Source of the DNA: Oikopleura dioica
Lineage: Eukaryota > Chordata > Appendicularia > Copelata > Oikopleuridae
DNA: 64,000 nt
Direction: 5' to 3'
NCBI GenBank assembly: GCA_907165135.1
Contig: OU015567.1
Span: 997,001-1,061,000 of the forward strand
The stretch's first letter is position 1, and the number at the start of each line of letters is the position of its first letter. The position numbers were made by a program, and so were the translations under genes. Shown piece by piece: positions 43,436-54,448 of this stretch. The notes beneath the pieces were generated by a model. That model saw only the letters and a list, made by a program, of their open reading frames with translations. It ran no database searches and was not told the origin of the DNA.

Positions 43436-45983
43436 CTGAAACCCGATTCGAGAAGCCGCTTGCGGCTTCGAGTTTTTTTTTCTAAAAAAAGCCGCGCAAC
43501 ATGCGGCTTCACTCTTTTTGCTCATTTTTAGTTAAGGACGTGAGACCCTTAATTTAAACCAAGAAGCCGCTTGCGAAGAAAAAGCCGCGCAATAAGCGGC
43601 TAAATTTTTGTTTCTCGTAGCCGCACGCTGCTTTTCTTGCTGGTTTTTCAGGCATATTTCTCCCTATTCTTCTTATGATTATCATCAATAACTGATCCAT
43701 CCGCTTATTATCAGCTAATCCATCAACGTTCCCCTCAATTTTCTTCCGCCGATCTTCACTTTTTTCTGTCTACGGCCACGTGACTTCATAAACCGATAGG
43801 CTTGACATTGCCGGTTGGGCAGATTAGAAGCTTTCTTTCTTGCGTCTTATCTTTTTTGCTAAAATCTAACTCGCTTTGTTGCTGACCTAACTGCTCAAAA
43901 ATGCTGATTTCTTCAAAAAAGAAGAAGAATGATAATTTTTTTTTACCAAAAAGAAACGGGTTCATTATAATTTCAAATGTCTCTTTTTAGAGGGCCACTG
44001 TAATGACCACTGTAGATGTCGCGTTAATTAGGGTTGAAATCATTTTGCATTATGCATAAAAAATTGATAAGATGACATAAAAAGCGGGTTTTCGCTACTG
44101 ATAAGAGCTCTTATCAGCATCAAAAGCACGAGTAACAACACGGACACACTACAGTATTACAGAAGAAACCTAGACAGAGATTTTCTCGATCTTTTTTTTT
44201 TAGTTTGAGCGGTCCCCAAAATTGACCGCAAAAACTGAACCGCTCGGGAAACGAAAAGTCCGACATTTTTAATCGAAATTATTCAAAGCAACTGTCTAAG
44301 CCGCGTCAATTGCCCCGCTCGGCGGATGAGTGATTCTCATTTCACAGAAATTCGAAACGCTTTTCATGAATTCTCAGAATCGAACAACTACTGTAAAAAA
44401 AAAGGCAGTCTTACTGACACTGTTCAATAAAGACTGTTATTTTAGCAAAACTGATCTGCTTTTGATTTCGGCTTAATTCTGGCTGCTCTTAAGGCTCTCC
44501 TTGATTTATTTAATTGACTTCTTAATCGGGTTTTTCTCATTAATTTTGATTTCTGAAAAAAATTCACTTTTGTCGGAGAGGAAAGACAAATCGCCAAAAA
44601 AACGACAAAAATGATTAAAATTTGAGTCAAATTTTAAACCAATCAGATTTCTGCTTTCGGCTTGAAGGCCAATCAGATTTCAGATGAAATTTATGCCGAA
44701 AGAATTTTTTTTTCAAAATTTACAAAATCGCATCTAAAATGTGCAAAACAGCAAATTTTAATAATCGTGAAAACTCATGAGAAAACGCAGTGATGATGTA
44801 ACGCATTTCTATGATCAAACTCGTGCATATTTTTTCCTTGCTTCTCGGTTCAAAAACCACATTTCGCCGAAATAGCTGATGTAAATTCTGCGCGATTTTT
44901 GACGCTAGAATCCTCCTTTCGCCACCTTCCGAGGAAAAATTTAAACAACGCGCATTCCGGCGACGTAAGTTCATATCTTCTACGTGGAGAGCTTATTTCT
45001 TTAGAACAGTAAACGTTTAAGCCGACTTTGAACTGGAAAATCCGAAAAAAACGGACGAAAAAGACTGCGAAATAAGGGCTTCTTTTGGGCGAAAAACGTA
45101 AATTGCCAGAAATGTGGATTGATCAATTTGTCGAACGATAATAGCTTCTTGGTACAAGCACTCGAAGAAACACGCAACTAACGTATTTTTCAGGGGAAGA
45201 ATGTTTACTTGTAAAATATTGTAAAACATAAATTATGCGGAATAATTAAATTTAAATATTCAAATTTTGACGCAACTCGAATACAACAGAACACAACATT
45301 TTTTTTGAAAAGAACAATTTTTAAAAAATAAAAAATAAAATTTTTGAATAATTTAATAAATTATTAAAAAAATGAATAAATACCTTAAAAACTAATAATT
45401 TTCGAAGCGAACTTCTCCAATTTTTCTAAAATCTCTTCCTTTCTTCGGCGATCTCTTATTTTTATCTTTATTTCTACTTTTCCAAAAAGCGTCTTTTACA
45501 AGCGGATTAACCCGTGAGCAAAAATTCTCGTCTGATCTGTTACATGTACCAGGGTCCCTTCCATCCTCTTCTCGCGCCCCGGCCAATCAGCGCGCCGAAC
45601 GTCAAAGCGCCAGAGTTGTAGTAAAATCGCGAACGCTCATGGCGGGGCGCTCGAGAGCCAAAATCCAAAAAATACGTTTTTCGAAGCGAAAAAAATAGAT
45701 AAGAGCGCTCCGGGCTCATCTGCTGTACTTTCGCACTGCAAATACGGAAGATGATAAGAACGCGGCTGCTTTTAGATAAGCAACGGGAAATTCTGTTTAG
45801 TGAAAAAGTTAGAAAGTTTTTTTAGAAAAAATAATTATCGAGTATTTTATGAATTTTTATGTAACAAATGGGTGTATGAATGACCCAGTTATTAAAATGT
45901 CAAATTTCGCATACGCAAATATCAAGAATTTTCCTACGCGGAAGATTTTATTTTGACTCGAAGAAATTCTCTGCATCAGAGAG
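43436..45983. other. gene-poor interval with GCCGC hairpins
   Basis: A GCCGC module lies at about 43448-43510 and a degraded one at 43563-43635. The rest is AT-rich with short ORFs, none of which joins to a supported chain. Confidence 0.5.
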
Positions 45984-47994
45984 ATGAAGAAATTTTATCT
46001 ATTTTTCTCTGCCGTAGCAGCAAGAAGAGCTTTATTCGAGGAAACATGCATGTAAGGCCCCTTTTCTTTATTAACCTTACGCCGCCAAGTGTGCCATATA
46101 TGGCACCAAGACTTTAAAACGCCTGTAACTTATTTTTTACTTGGAGTTAGAGTCTCGCCGACCCCCCTTTATACCCCTACTTTTAGCTAAACTTTCACGT
46201 GGTAGGCCTTTGGTTGGCTTAGCTTCGCTACAAATGCGTCAAAATAGCGAATTTAGCTTCGCTACTCGTGTGCCATATATGGCACAAGAATGTTTTGTGA
46301 TGTGCCATATTTGGCACATTTGGCGGCGGTGGGACTTTTTCCGCCTAAAATGCATTGTAAGGAATTTTCCCTTATAAGAGGAAGATAAACATTTCCGACA
46401 TCAATCTGATGTCATTTGGTGTCATCTGATGTCCTATAATGTCAAATGTCTAACATTTGGAAGCATGACAAAAAATTTCCTATTTTCAACATCTCAAGCC
46501 GACTTTTTAAGAGTTGTGCCATATTTGGCACATCGAATACACTGCAATGTGCCATATATGGCACATTTGGCGGCGGGGGGTGAAATTCGAGTTTGGCGGC
46601 GTAAGGTTAAAAATCTATTGAAAATTCTAGTGATGAAGAGCTGCAAAAAGACTGCATGGGAATAACGATTATACTGCGTGTCGTCTTCTGTGCGAGACAG
46701 AATACTGCTTGTCGATCTGCAACTCCGAGTTCGACAGTAAGAGATATCAAGAGGCAGAAATTTTCGTAAAATCAATATTGAGGATGTAACGAAGACTGCC
46801 CTTGTGGAGAAAATTGTCCAAACGGATGGCAAGGCTGTGAAAATCCAATTTGCCCAACAACTGAATCAATTAAATCAACAACACCTGGGGATAGTATTTT
46901 CTACCCCCGATGCGATGGTGCTGGCGTTGCCCAACTCAGATTCTCTGGAACAAAGCTTCTTCACCTTGATCGAGTCTCGTCGGGAAGTGCTATTCGAATC
47001 GTTGACATGGAAATTCTCGAGGGAGGAATCCAGAGAGGAAGGATCGAAGATGCTCTCACAAAACAGCAATGGAGGCTGAATTACTGGGGCTCAGTTAACG
47101 GCGGAAATTTCATCATGAAAGATTTCGGCGAAGGCGATTTTTGGAGATTTGTTCCTCATCCAACTTTTCCTGACACTTTCCAGATCCACTGGGACAATGA
47201 CTACCACTTTGACACCCACGTGAATGAACGGAATGCAATAACTTATCAGCCGCAGAGTTGCAAATTTGCTGAGCTGAGTGAGCTGAGCTGGCTGAGTGAG
47301 CTGAGCAGACGCTCAGCGCAGCTCAGCTCACTGATTTTCGAAAATGAATTTATCTGCTCAGCTCAGCTCAGCTAAGACAATAATCACTCAGCTCAGCTCA
47401 GCTCAGCTCAATTATTCTCGAACATGATCTATTCTGCTCAGCTCAGCTCAGCTCAGACAAGTATCATTCAGCTCAGCTCAGCTCAGCTCAGTGATTTTAA
47501 CACAATTTCACTACCAAAAAACAGTAAAAAATAGCTCAAATCATCCCACTTAGCTCAGCTCAGCTCTAATTAGGGTCTGCTCAGCTCAGCTCAGCTCAAC
47601 TACCTTAAAAAAAGGTCTGCTCAGCTCAGCTCAGCTCAATGACTTCTGAAAATGGCCAGCTCAGCTCAGCTCAGCTCAGTGAGCTCCGAAATAGGCAAGC
47701 TCAGCTCAGCTCAGCTCAGCTCAATGACTTCTGAAAATAGGCCAGCTCAGCTCAGCTCAGCTCAGAGAATTTCTCACGCAGCTCAGCTCAGCTCAGCTCA
47801 GCGAAAATAAAGCCAAATTTGCAACTCTGATCAGCCGGGAATGATCAATGGACAAGATATCCTCTACGGTAAGGATAAAATTTTCATTTTCTTTTGATAT
47901 TAAAAATTTTATCCAAAAAGTTCCTCCGATTTCAAATGATGAATCTGTCAACATGGAAAACAAGATGTTTCATTGGACTTTTGAGCTGCCTTGA
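45984..47994 (+). CDS. secreted Cys-rich protein, exon interrupted by a transposon-like insertion
   Basis: Exons 45984-46051, 46651-46736, 46795-47252, then (after an insertion) 47838-47868 and 47921-47994. The start encodes a signal peptide, MKKFYLFFSAVAARRALFEE. A Cys-dense segment follows: YTACRLLCETEYCLSICNS, then NCPCGENCPNGWQGC. The remainder (about 170 aa) is a single-domain beta-like region (RFSGTKLLHLDRVSSGSAIR; WRFVPHPTFPDTFQIHWDND). I do not recognise the family. Intron 1 holds the element 46075-46606. Within the large exon, 47253-47829 is an insertion flanked by an 8-bp duplication; deleting it plus one duplicate joins TYQP to GMINGQDILY in frame. Read through, it meets a stop after about 40 codons. 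So the gene is either rescued by non-canonical splicing or broken. Confidence 0.62.
46075..46606. mobile_element. TTAA-flanked MITE carrying five CArG-box palindromes
   Basis: Inverted ends CCTTACGCCGCCAA and TTGGCGGCGTAAGG lie between TTAA copies at 46071-46074 and 46607-46610 (piggyBac-type signature, CCT start). Inside are five perfect CArG boxes, CC(A/T)6GG, each in a GTGCCATATATGGCAC-like palindrome: 46094, 46273, 46305, 46519 and 46552. No transposase. It lies in intron 1 of the secreted Cys-rich gene. Confidence 0.8.
47253..47829. mobile_element. hAT-like insertion filled with a GCTCA pentanucleotide array
   Basis: Inverted ends CAGAGTTGCAAATTT and AAATTTGCAACTCTG, flanked by the 8-bp direct repeat ATCAGCCG at 47245-47252 and 47830-47837. 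The interior is mostly (GCTCA)n/(CAGCT)n runs separated by short unique spacers. It interrupts a coding exon. Confidence 0.85.
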
Positions 47995-50900
47995 ATCAAG
48001 TCTTTTTCCTGCTTTTCTCGAAATATAAAATCGAATAAACGAAAAAATCATTGAAAACGACCGTCAAAAGAACATTTAATCTCGGCGCGAAAAAAAAAAT
48101 CGCCGGAGGAGGTTTTCTAGAGCACCCCGTGCGAAAGTGGATTACGGAGGCTCATGCTAATCATGTAAGGCATGCGTGACTTAGAGTCGGACAAAATCTG
48201 AAACTGTTTTTTTCGCCGCTGGTTCAACTGAAATAACACTTAGCCTTCTTTCTTTTGAACCACTTGGTAAACGGTTGAGCATTTTCCTTTGAAGTCTCCC
48301 CGGCGAGAAAAGAAGAAAGATACATAAATACCATACCATTCAAATATGAGTTTTTTCCCACTCAAAAGAATGTTCACATCACGAGAGCGAAACTATCAGC
48401 AAGTGATGGGTTACAAACGTGCTTTGTCGAACAGACTGATGAAGATTTCGAAAAGCAGAAATGGCACCGAATCGATAAAATTTTGTTTTTTTTCGACCCC
48501 CCGTCAACAATTTTCCTCGAAAAATCGAAAATTTTAAAACAGCTTCTTAGACTTCCTTGAAGTTAAATACATCAAAAAACTTGGTCGGAGCCCTCTTTAA
48601 CTAATAAAAATCTAAAATTTTAGCAAAATTAGGTCATAATGGTCAATTTTCGGCGAAAAGTCCAATTTTCAAATGCAATTTTGGCGCTGATAGAGTCGAG
48701 ATTGACCTCCAAAAATGGAACCCGAAAATCGTTTTTGACCCGTAGAATCCATTTCCGGGGTCAAAATTATCAAATTCCGAATTTCGATTTTTCGTAAAGT
48801 GTTGACGGGGGTTCCTTAATAATAGATGTTATATTAAACAAATGCAGACTTCAGATTTCCAAGTGAAACGTCACCATAAATTTATTTTGAATTCTTTGGC
48901 TCGCTGAAAAATTGCGTCTTCAATCGTGGTCATCTCAATTAACACTCATTTGTCACCAGATGCTAAGTAAGGCTTTTCGAATGGATGAATCGATTCTTTT
49001 TTTTTAATATAGGAAATCTTCTGAGCATCAATTTGATAGGTCACACTTAACCCTTACTCCTAAATTTCGTCAACTTCCGGCTCTAGAATCGGACTGGAAG
49101 TGGAATTTTCGAAAACAAAAAGGGTCAAAGTTCTTTGAATTTCCTGCTGATGACAAAAAGGTATGGTGTTAGGCTCTAATGGGCTAGAAAACCTCCAAAA
49201 CCTTAAAAAAGCGCGTCAATACTAATGAAAAAAGGCTCAAAATAGTATCAAACTCAATTTCATTAAAAAGTCCCTTTTCTACTGTATCATCTTTGAAAGC
49301 AAAGGTAAAGAGGTAAGAGATGGTTCTGGTTGAACTCACCGGACATGAGTTGTAAAATATTTGAAAATTGAAATAAACAGATCTGCCAGCTACGGAGAAA
49401 TCAAGGGAATCCTTTGCTTATAAACTTATGTCACAGTGCATTTGGCTTATAAAGTCAAATATTATTCCAGCCATCAAAATTTGCCAGAAAACAACTGTCA
49501 AAAAACTGAAGTCCGAAAAATGATTCATTAATTTTTTATCTCTTTGAATTCAATTTTCAATAATTTAATTTAAAACAACTTTTTTGAGCTTCGTTTTTTC
49601 CTTCTTCCGGAAGCCCAAGTGTTGAACTTGCCAAAACAAGAAAATTGGTAATAATAATTTGATCAAGACGAAGAAAGAAGTTATGGATGCTGGTTGGTAT
49701 GAAAACAGGGCGTATGATTATAAAACAGCGAAAAACGTGGACAGAAGCGAAATGAAATCACGTTAGAGGGTGGCAGGCAAAGGCTTGACCCGCCTTATCG
49801 AGTTTGAGGGTCACTATCTTAAGACGACGAGGTTTCAGTGGAAAATTTGAAGGCACCATAAAAATCCCTACGATCCCGACAATAGGTAATTTTGATTTAT
49901 ATTATATGAAAGAAGTCTACCAGCTATGATTTTCTCGTTCTTTTTCCCTGCAATTAGCTAAAGGATTATGAGCTTATAATTTCTATCATACTGTATGATG
50001 CATACATATATATTATATATCATATATATGGCTATATATTATATACGGCTCCAAGATTCATGATGGGGGGGGGGGTGTTATATATAATATATTATATATA
50101 ATATATAGCCGGGGCTTTAAAGTGAAAGTTTTTCTTAACAACTATTCTACCGACTCCCTTATCAATGAAAAGTTATCATGTTTTCTCGATCGACAACTTA
50201 AGGATATACAGCTCCTTAAAGGTAAGGTTGCTAGATGCAGGTTTTTTTGGTTTCGAATATTTGGCAATATTGGTCTTTGTTTTCAGTTTTTATTGTCTTA
50301 ATTGCCTTGAACTATGTTTTTGTAATAGTTTTTATGGTAAAATTGATTTTGATGGGGGGAGGGTGTGTCCCTTACACTGAATTTTCACCGTTCGGAAATT
50401 CTCTTTTAAAAAAAAAATCATATTCGCGGATATAATAGAATACCTATCTTTTGCGGTATATTTCTACTGTTGTATTTTTAAAAGAAACTTATCTGAACCT
50501 ATTGTAAACGTGGTGGGTGGTTCCGTTTTGATCTAAGCTGGATCGGTTCTTTCACTAATTGGATAACTTCCCGAAAGCTATTTAACAAATTTAAGAGCGA
50601 CAAGTTCCAGACAATTTGACGACGATCCGAAGGCGCTTTTCCGAAAAATCCAATCACGATAAATTTTCAAAATAAACCGTCTTACGTGAATAAATCCAGC
50701 AATTTTGATCCCTCCTCTTAGCGATCCAGATCTAACGAGAGCTAGTGGCGCAGAGACGAGTTATTTGAAAGAGGGTCATTACAAAAAGATAAAAATGCTT
50801 GAATTCGTTGCGCTGAAGTAATAACAAGGCTCAGTGAATTTCTTGAATTCCGCTTCCAACCCAGCGACGTGGTCCCACTCAAAAAACGCTTCGTGCAGAT

Positions 50901-51178
50901 TTGCTAAACGAATATTTTTCGAAGATGTTTTTCTTGACAGGATAGTTTCCAAACCCTCCCTTGCTCTCTGAATTTTAAATTTAGAAAGTTTTTATGAAAT
51001 TTTTAAAAATTCATGAAAAATGCGAACTTATAACTATGTAAAAGCAATGATATTTTCGTACTTTGAGCAAGTCTAGAAAGAAACAATAGAAAAAGCGCGG
51101 GCTAAGGGGCAACCAAAGCGGCAATCGCAAAGGGTCAACTACCTGCGCAACCCACTGTAAGAGAAAACAATATAAAAG
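47995..51178. other. gene-poor interval with family C repeat and AT microsatellite
   Basis: Contains repeat family C copy 3 (48595-48820) and a (TATA)n region with a run of G at about 49985-50105. The ORFs at 48346-48537 and 50165-50435 have no domain or splice support. Confidence 0.5.
48595..48820 (+). repeat. dispersed repeat family C, copy 3
   Basis: Shares AAAAGTCCAATTTTCAAATG, GTTTTTGACCCGTAGAATCC and TTCCGGGGTCAAAA with the copy at 7024. Non-coding. Confidence 0.65.
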
Positions 51179-51597
51179 ATGAAGATTTTCAAGTTTTTAA
51201 CAATTTTTGCTCTTGGCTCAGCGCAGCAAACTAGAATCGGGAGTAGATACTTCTGTATTGATGACAATTCTATACATGGTGATGGAAGAAGAAGCGATTT
51301 CAGATACTGCTCAGGAAAGGGTCACAGAGAAATTTTCCAAAGCTCGAAATTGTTTATTCAAAACCCTCGCTCAAGCAAGCTGTTGACGTCGTCGGAGGAG
51401 CTGACAATTTTATCCGGCTGTTGAATGAGACAATTGCCGGTGAGCTTCAAAGAGAAGTCGAATATCGCGGCGGTCTTGACGCTGTCCAATCTCGACTGAT
51501 GGAGGTTCTCGCTGCTTCTAGTGCCGCTGCTGGTGAAGGAATTGCCGCTCTGCAGACTTTGATCTTTGGAGGGCTCATGATGATGATGCAAAATTAA
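51179..51597 (+). CDS. small secreted protein (119 aa)
   Basis: Exons 51179-51320 and 51380-51597, GT-AG intron of 59 nt. Signal peptide MKIFKFLTIFALGSAQ is followed by a two-Cys segment (YFCIDDNS to FRYCSGK) and an Ala-rich, probably helical region (LNETIAGELQREVEYRGGL; EVLAASSAAAGEGIAALQ), ending LMMMMQN. One NxT site. No family recognised. AATAAA at about 51642. An alternative model with different splice sites would add a helical segment; the present one needs the fewest assumptions. Confidence 0.6.
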
Positions 51598-51768
51598 AAC
51601 CCTAACCCTAACCCAAATTGTGCTTGAAATAACAAATCTTTCTTTAATAAATCTTGAAAAAAAAATCTTGTCTCTTTGAAATCGATTCTTTCTGAAAAAA
51701 TACTCATCTAAGATGCACGTCAATTTTGATCTTACGAGCTCCTTAAAAACGACAGTAAAGAAGCTTTT

Positions 51769-52490
51769 ATGAAAATGAATGAAGCTAGCTTGCGCGTCTC
51801 GAGATCCCCGATCATCAGATTATCCTCAGACAGTAAGATTGATATGAAAAAAGATGACTCTCTTAAACTCACTTTTTGAAAAATTCGAAATGCTGAAGGC
51901 TTTTCGGAGGGAGATAAGAGACTTGAAGATTGGGTTACGAATTTTTGCCAAGACGAGGAGGCCGGTGTCGAAAAAGGATATGTAAGAGGATGAAAAGCTC
52001 AATCATCGCTTTTGGCCTTGATTTCTAAAAGAAAAGAAGAATATTAATTTTTTCTACTTGAAAATTTTCTTCCTTGATTTCAATTTAGCACTCGAGCGAA
52101 AAGGGGCAATCGCGGCCTTGAAATGTCAATTTACAACGGAATTTCAAGATTCAACAACGAGATTTTAAATATCCCGGGTGGGCAAAATTATCTTCCTTCT
52201 TTATAATTTTGTCAGTTTTCACCTCGCCGAAAATATCAGGCGGAGAAACCTCGATCAGCGTTTCTTTCGACGACTCGAATTCTTCCGAAGACGAGGACGA
52301 TGATTCGGACTATGTTTCGACCAGAGAAAACCGGCAAGAAGATGGCGGAGATACGGCTAAACAGTCTAAGAGGTAAAGAAAAAGAAAGAAGCTCTGAATG
52401 AATTGTTTTAGGCATCGAAAAATGAGCATTATCGCTGACGAAGAAGGAATGAAAGAAAAGCTCCACGATTTTCTTTGGTTTCCTCTTTGA
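51769..52490 (+). CDS. small acidic cytosolic/nuclear protein (145 aa)
   Basis: Exons 51769-51832, 51899-51964, 52089-52160, 52216-52372, 52412-52490. Intron 3 (52161-52215) keeps frame only as GA-AG; the others are GT-AG. The first half is helical (EGDKRLEDWVTNFCQDEE; ALERKGAIAALKCQFTTE), then a Ser/Asp/Glu run (SFDDSNSSEDEDDDSDYV), a basic patch KQSKRHRK, and a tail KEKLHDFLWFPL. The basic patch could be a nuclear signal. No family recognised. AATAAA at about 52511, and an acceptor-like ttatttacag about 30 nt later, before the next plus-strand gene. Confidence 0.62.
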
Positions 52491-52736
52491 CTCCAAAATA
52501 ATTCATTATCAATAAATTCTATCTCCTTCGTTATTTACAGTAACCAAGCTACTATCCTGCTGTTTTTCCGAATCGCTTGGATCATGAAATTGACAAAACG
52601 ACTGGCGCTAAAATTTTTACTGCGCCCTGGAAACAGAACATTATTGAAATTAAGATTATGATTGGCAAATATCATATCTGTCGGCTGCTCATGCTTAGTT
52701 GAGAAATTACTACTCAGTTTTTGAACTTCCTGAGAG

Positions 52737-53398
52737 ATGAATTTTCAAAGATTTTTTCTAGCGATAGGTTTTTTTCATTCTCTTATTTGATAAAAGATTG
52801 ATTGTTTTTAGTGCTTGTTCAAGGACGTTTTTTTCGTGAAGAGCGCGAAGATAATTCGACGACGGAAGCTATTGACATTTTGACAACAGCTGCAGCAACA
52901 GATATACCTTTGGAGTCAGTTGCAACAGAGGAGCCCGTTGAATCATCAACATCATCATCAACAACAACATCAACAACGACAACAACAACTACTACAACGA
53001 CAACAGAAACAACCACGCCGCCAGAAGAAATCGTAGAAGAATCCACAACAGAAATTTTCATTTCTGTGAACACAACAGATTTAGATGATGAAAGCGGTAA
53101 AGAAGGATAAATGAACGTTTTTTTATTTGTTTTCAGGATCTGGAGGATGCTCCACTGGATGCATCATTGGAGCTGTTGTTGGAGGTGTATTCGGTGCATT
53201 GCTTATTATCTTGGCTCTTTGCAGCTGCTTTAGGTTTGTGAAACCTTCTTTTTTTCGATTCTCATTATCATCTTTTCTAGCACAAAGAAAGAAGTCGCCC
53301 CTACTGAAGTGAACAACTCAATCTCCTCTTCTGCATCATCTTCCTCGAACTCATCGGGAGCTTCCTCTAGAAAAAATTCCGAAAGCGACGAAAACTGA
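52737..53398 (+). CDS. mucin-like stalk, one-pass type I membrane protein (176 aa)
   Basis: Exons 52737-52767, 52812-53096, 53137-53233, 53281-53398, GT-AG. Signal peptide MNFQRFFLAIVLVQG; then about 90 residues rich in Thr/Glu/Ser, including a Thr-dense run likely O-glycosylated; a Gly-rich membrane helix CIIGAVVGGVFGALLIILAL with two Cys nearby; and a 35-aa cytosolic Ser-rich tail ending SRKNSESDEN. The GxxxG-like repeats (GAVVGGVFG) suggest helix pairing. No extracellular domain beyond the stalk. Likely a surface glycoprotein. It converges with the next gene (minus), stops 47 bp apart. Confidence 0.8.
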
Positions 53399-53445
53399 AG
53401 AAAAAAATGTTTGATCAATACAATTTTATTTTTATGATAATGGCT

Positions 53446-54180
53446 TTATGTGTATTTCATTAGCTTTTTCTGCAGTCGTTGGATTTCAAGAGCGCATTGA
53501 GCTTTTCTCAAATCTGATTCGTCAAATTTTCCATCGTATCTCTTCAGTCTTTGTTTTTTCATCTTCTTTTTGAGGGATTTTCGTGTTGGTGGAGGTGGCG
53601 CATTCTTTTTGAAGTTGGATATTGATGAGCGGGACGAAAGGTCAGAGGGGTAAGAAAGATCGGATTTGATCTTTTTTTCTGCTTTTCGGACAAAAATCTT
53701 GAAATTTTGATGATTCATTAGGCCAAAACAGACATCGAAAGCCCCTTTTAAAACGTTGCTTACCTGAATCAAAAGCGTAATAAGAGCAATAAGACAAGTA
53801 ACCCCAGCGCCTAAAGCAACAAGTTTCGGTATTGACCACCAGCTCTTTCCAGGAGGAACCTCTTCATTTATATTCAAAAGCTCAAAGACATTTTTATCCG
53901 CTGAAAACTTCTACTTATATTTTTCTCTATTTATAAGATTTGAAGCGGCCCTTGAGTGCAAGAAGTCTGAGCGACTTCAGTTGTTATTGGAATTGAGGGC
54001 GATCGAGTCTGAGTTCTGCGAGTTGGCACTGGAGGCCCGAGGGGAGAGCCAGGAGGATATAGGTTCAGCTTTCCGTTTTTATCTATCATTCCCCCATCTG
54101 ATCGGTAAACTGGTACGTTGAGGGATGGTTGGTTGTTTATTTGCGGACGTTTTGGGCCAGACGTGCTATTATCAGGGTAG
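53446..54180 (-). CDS. one-pass membrane protein with Pro-rich ectodomain, 5' end unresolved
   Basis: Exons 54180-54017, 53900-53764 and 53697-53446. The first intron shown (54016-53901) fits phase only as GA-AG. The visible ectodomain is Pro/Ser-rich (NLYPPGSPLGPPVPTR). The membrane helix is LVALGAGVTCLIALITLLIQ. The cytosolic part is basic with a Pro run (NAPPPPTRKS) and heptad-like KKKMKKQRLKRY and LEIQRLQKKL, possibly a coiled coil. No start codon was found upstream in frame, so at least one exon is missing. The CUB gene just upstream on the same strand could conceivably be its 5' part. Confidence 0.55.
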
Positions 54181-54448
54181 CTTTCATTTTCATTATTTTA
54201 TTTATAAGTTGCAGTTATTATTGTTTTGTAACTGACAATCAATTTTGCTTCATTTAATACAAAAATCTGGTAACAGTTAATTAGAAATCATAAATTTTCA
54301 TGATAAAATAGAGAATTATTGGACTTTTGAATCATTTTAACAGATTTTTTCTTAAAAAACATAAACGTTTTACCATGTATTCTGTATCATGATTTTCCAA
54401 ATTATAGAGTTTATACAGGTCAATGATCAAGCTTATTCTTTGAGAATC

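Noticed and set aside
44442-44630. A signal-peptide-like minus ORF (ILIIFVVFLAICLSS)
   Set aside because: It has no ATG start, and no upstream exon supplying one was found.
46631-46660. A one-base deletion in the secreted Cys-rich gene
   Set aside because: Using the acceptor at 46650 instead of 46630 restores phase with no indel.
51172-51178. A TATAAA just before the ATG of the small secreted gene
   Set aside because: It is about 7 nt from the start codon; a TATA-driven start would fall inside the coding region.
51304-51376. A frameshift in the small secreted gene at 51179
   Set aside because: A GT-AG intron 51321-51379 gives an open frame without any indel, so a frameshift is not needed.
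51598-51616. Short CCCTAA repeats as a telomere remnant
   Set aside because: Only about three units just after a stop codon; too short to distinguish from chance.
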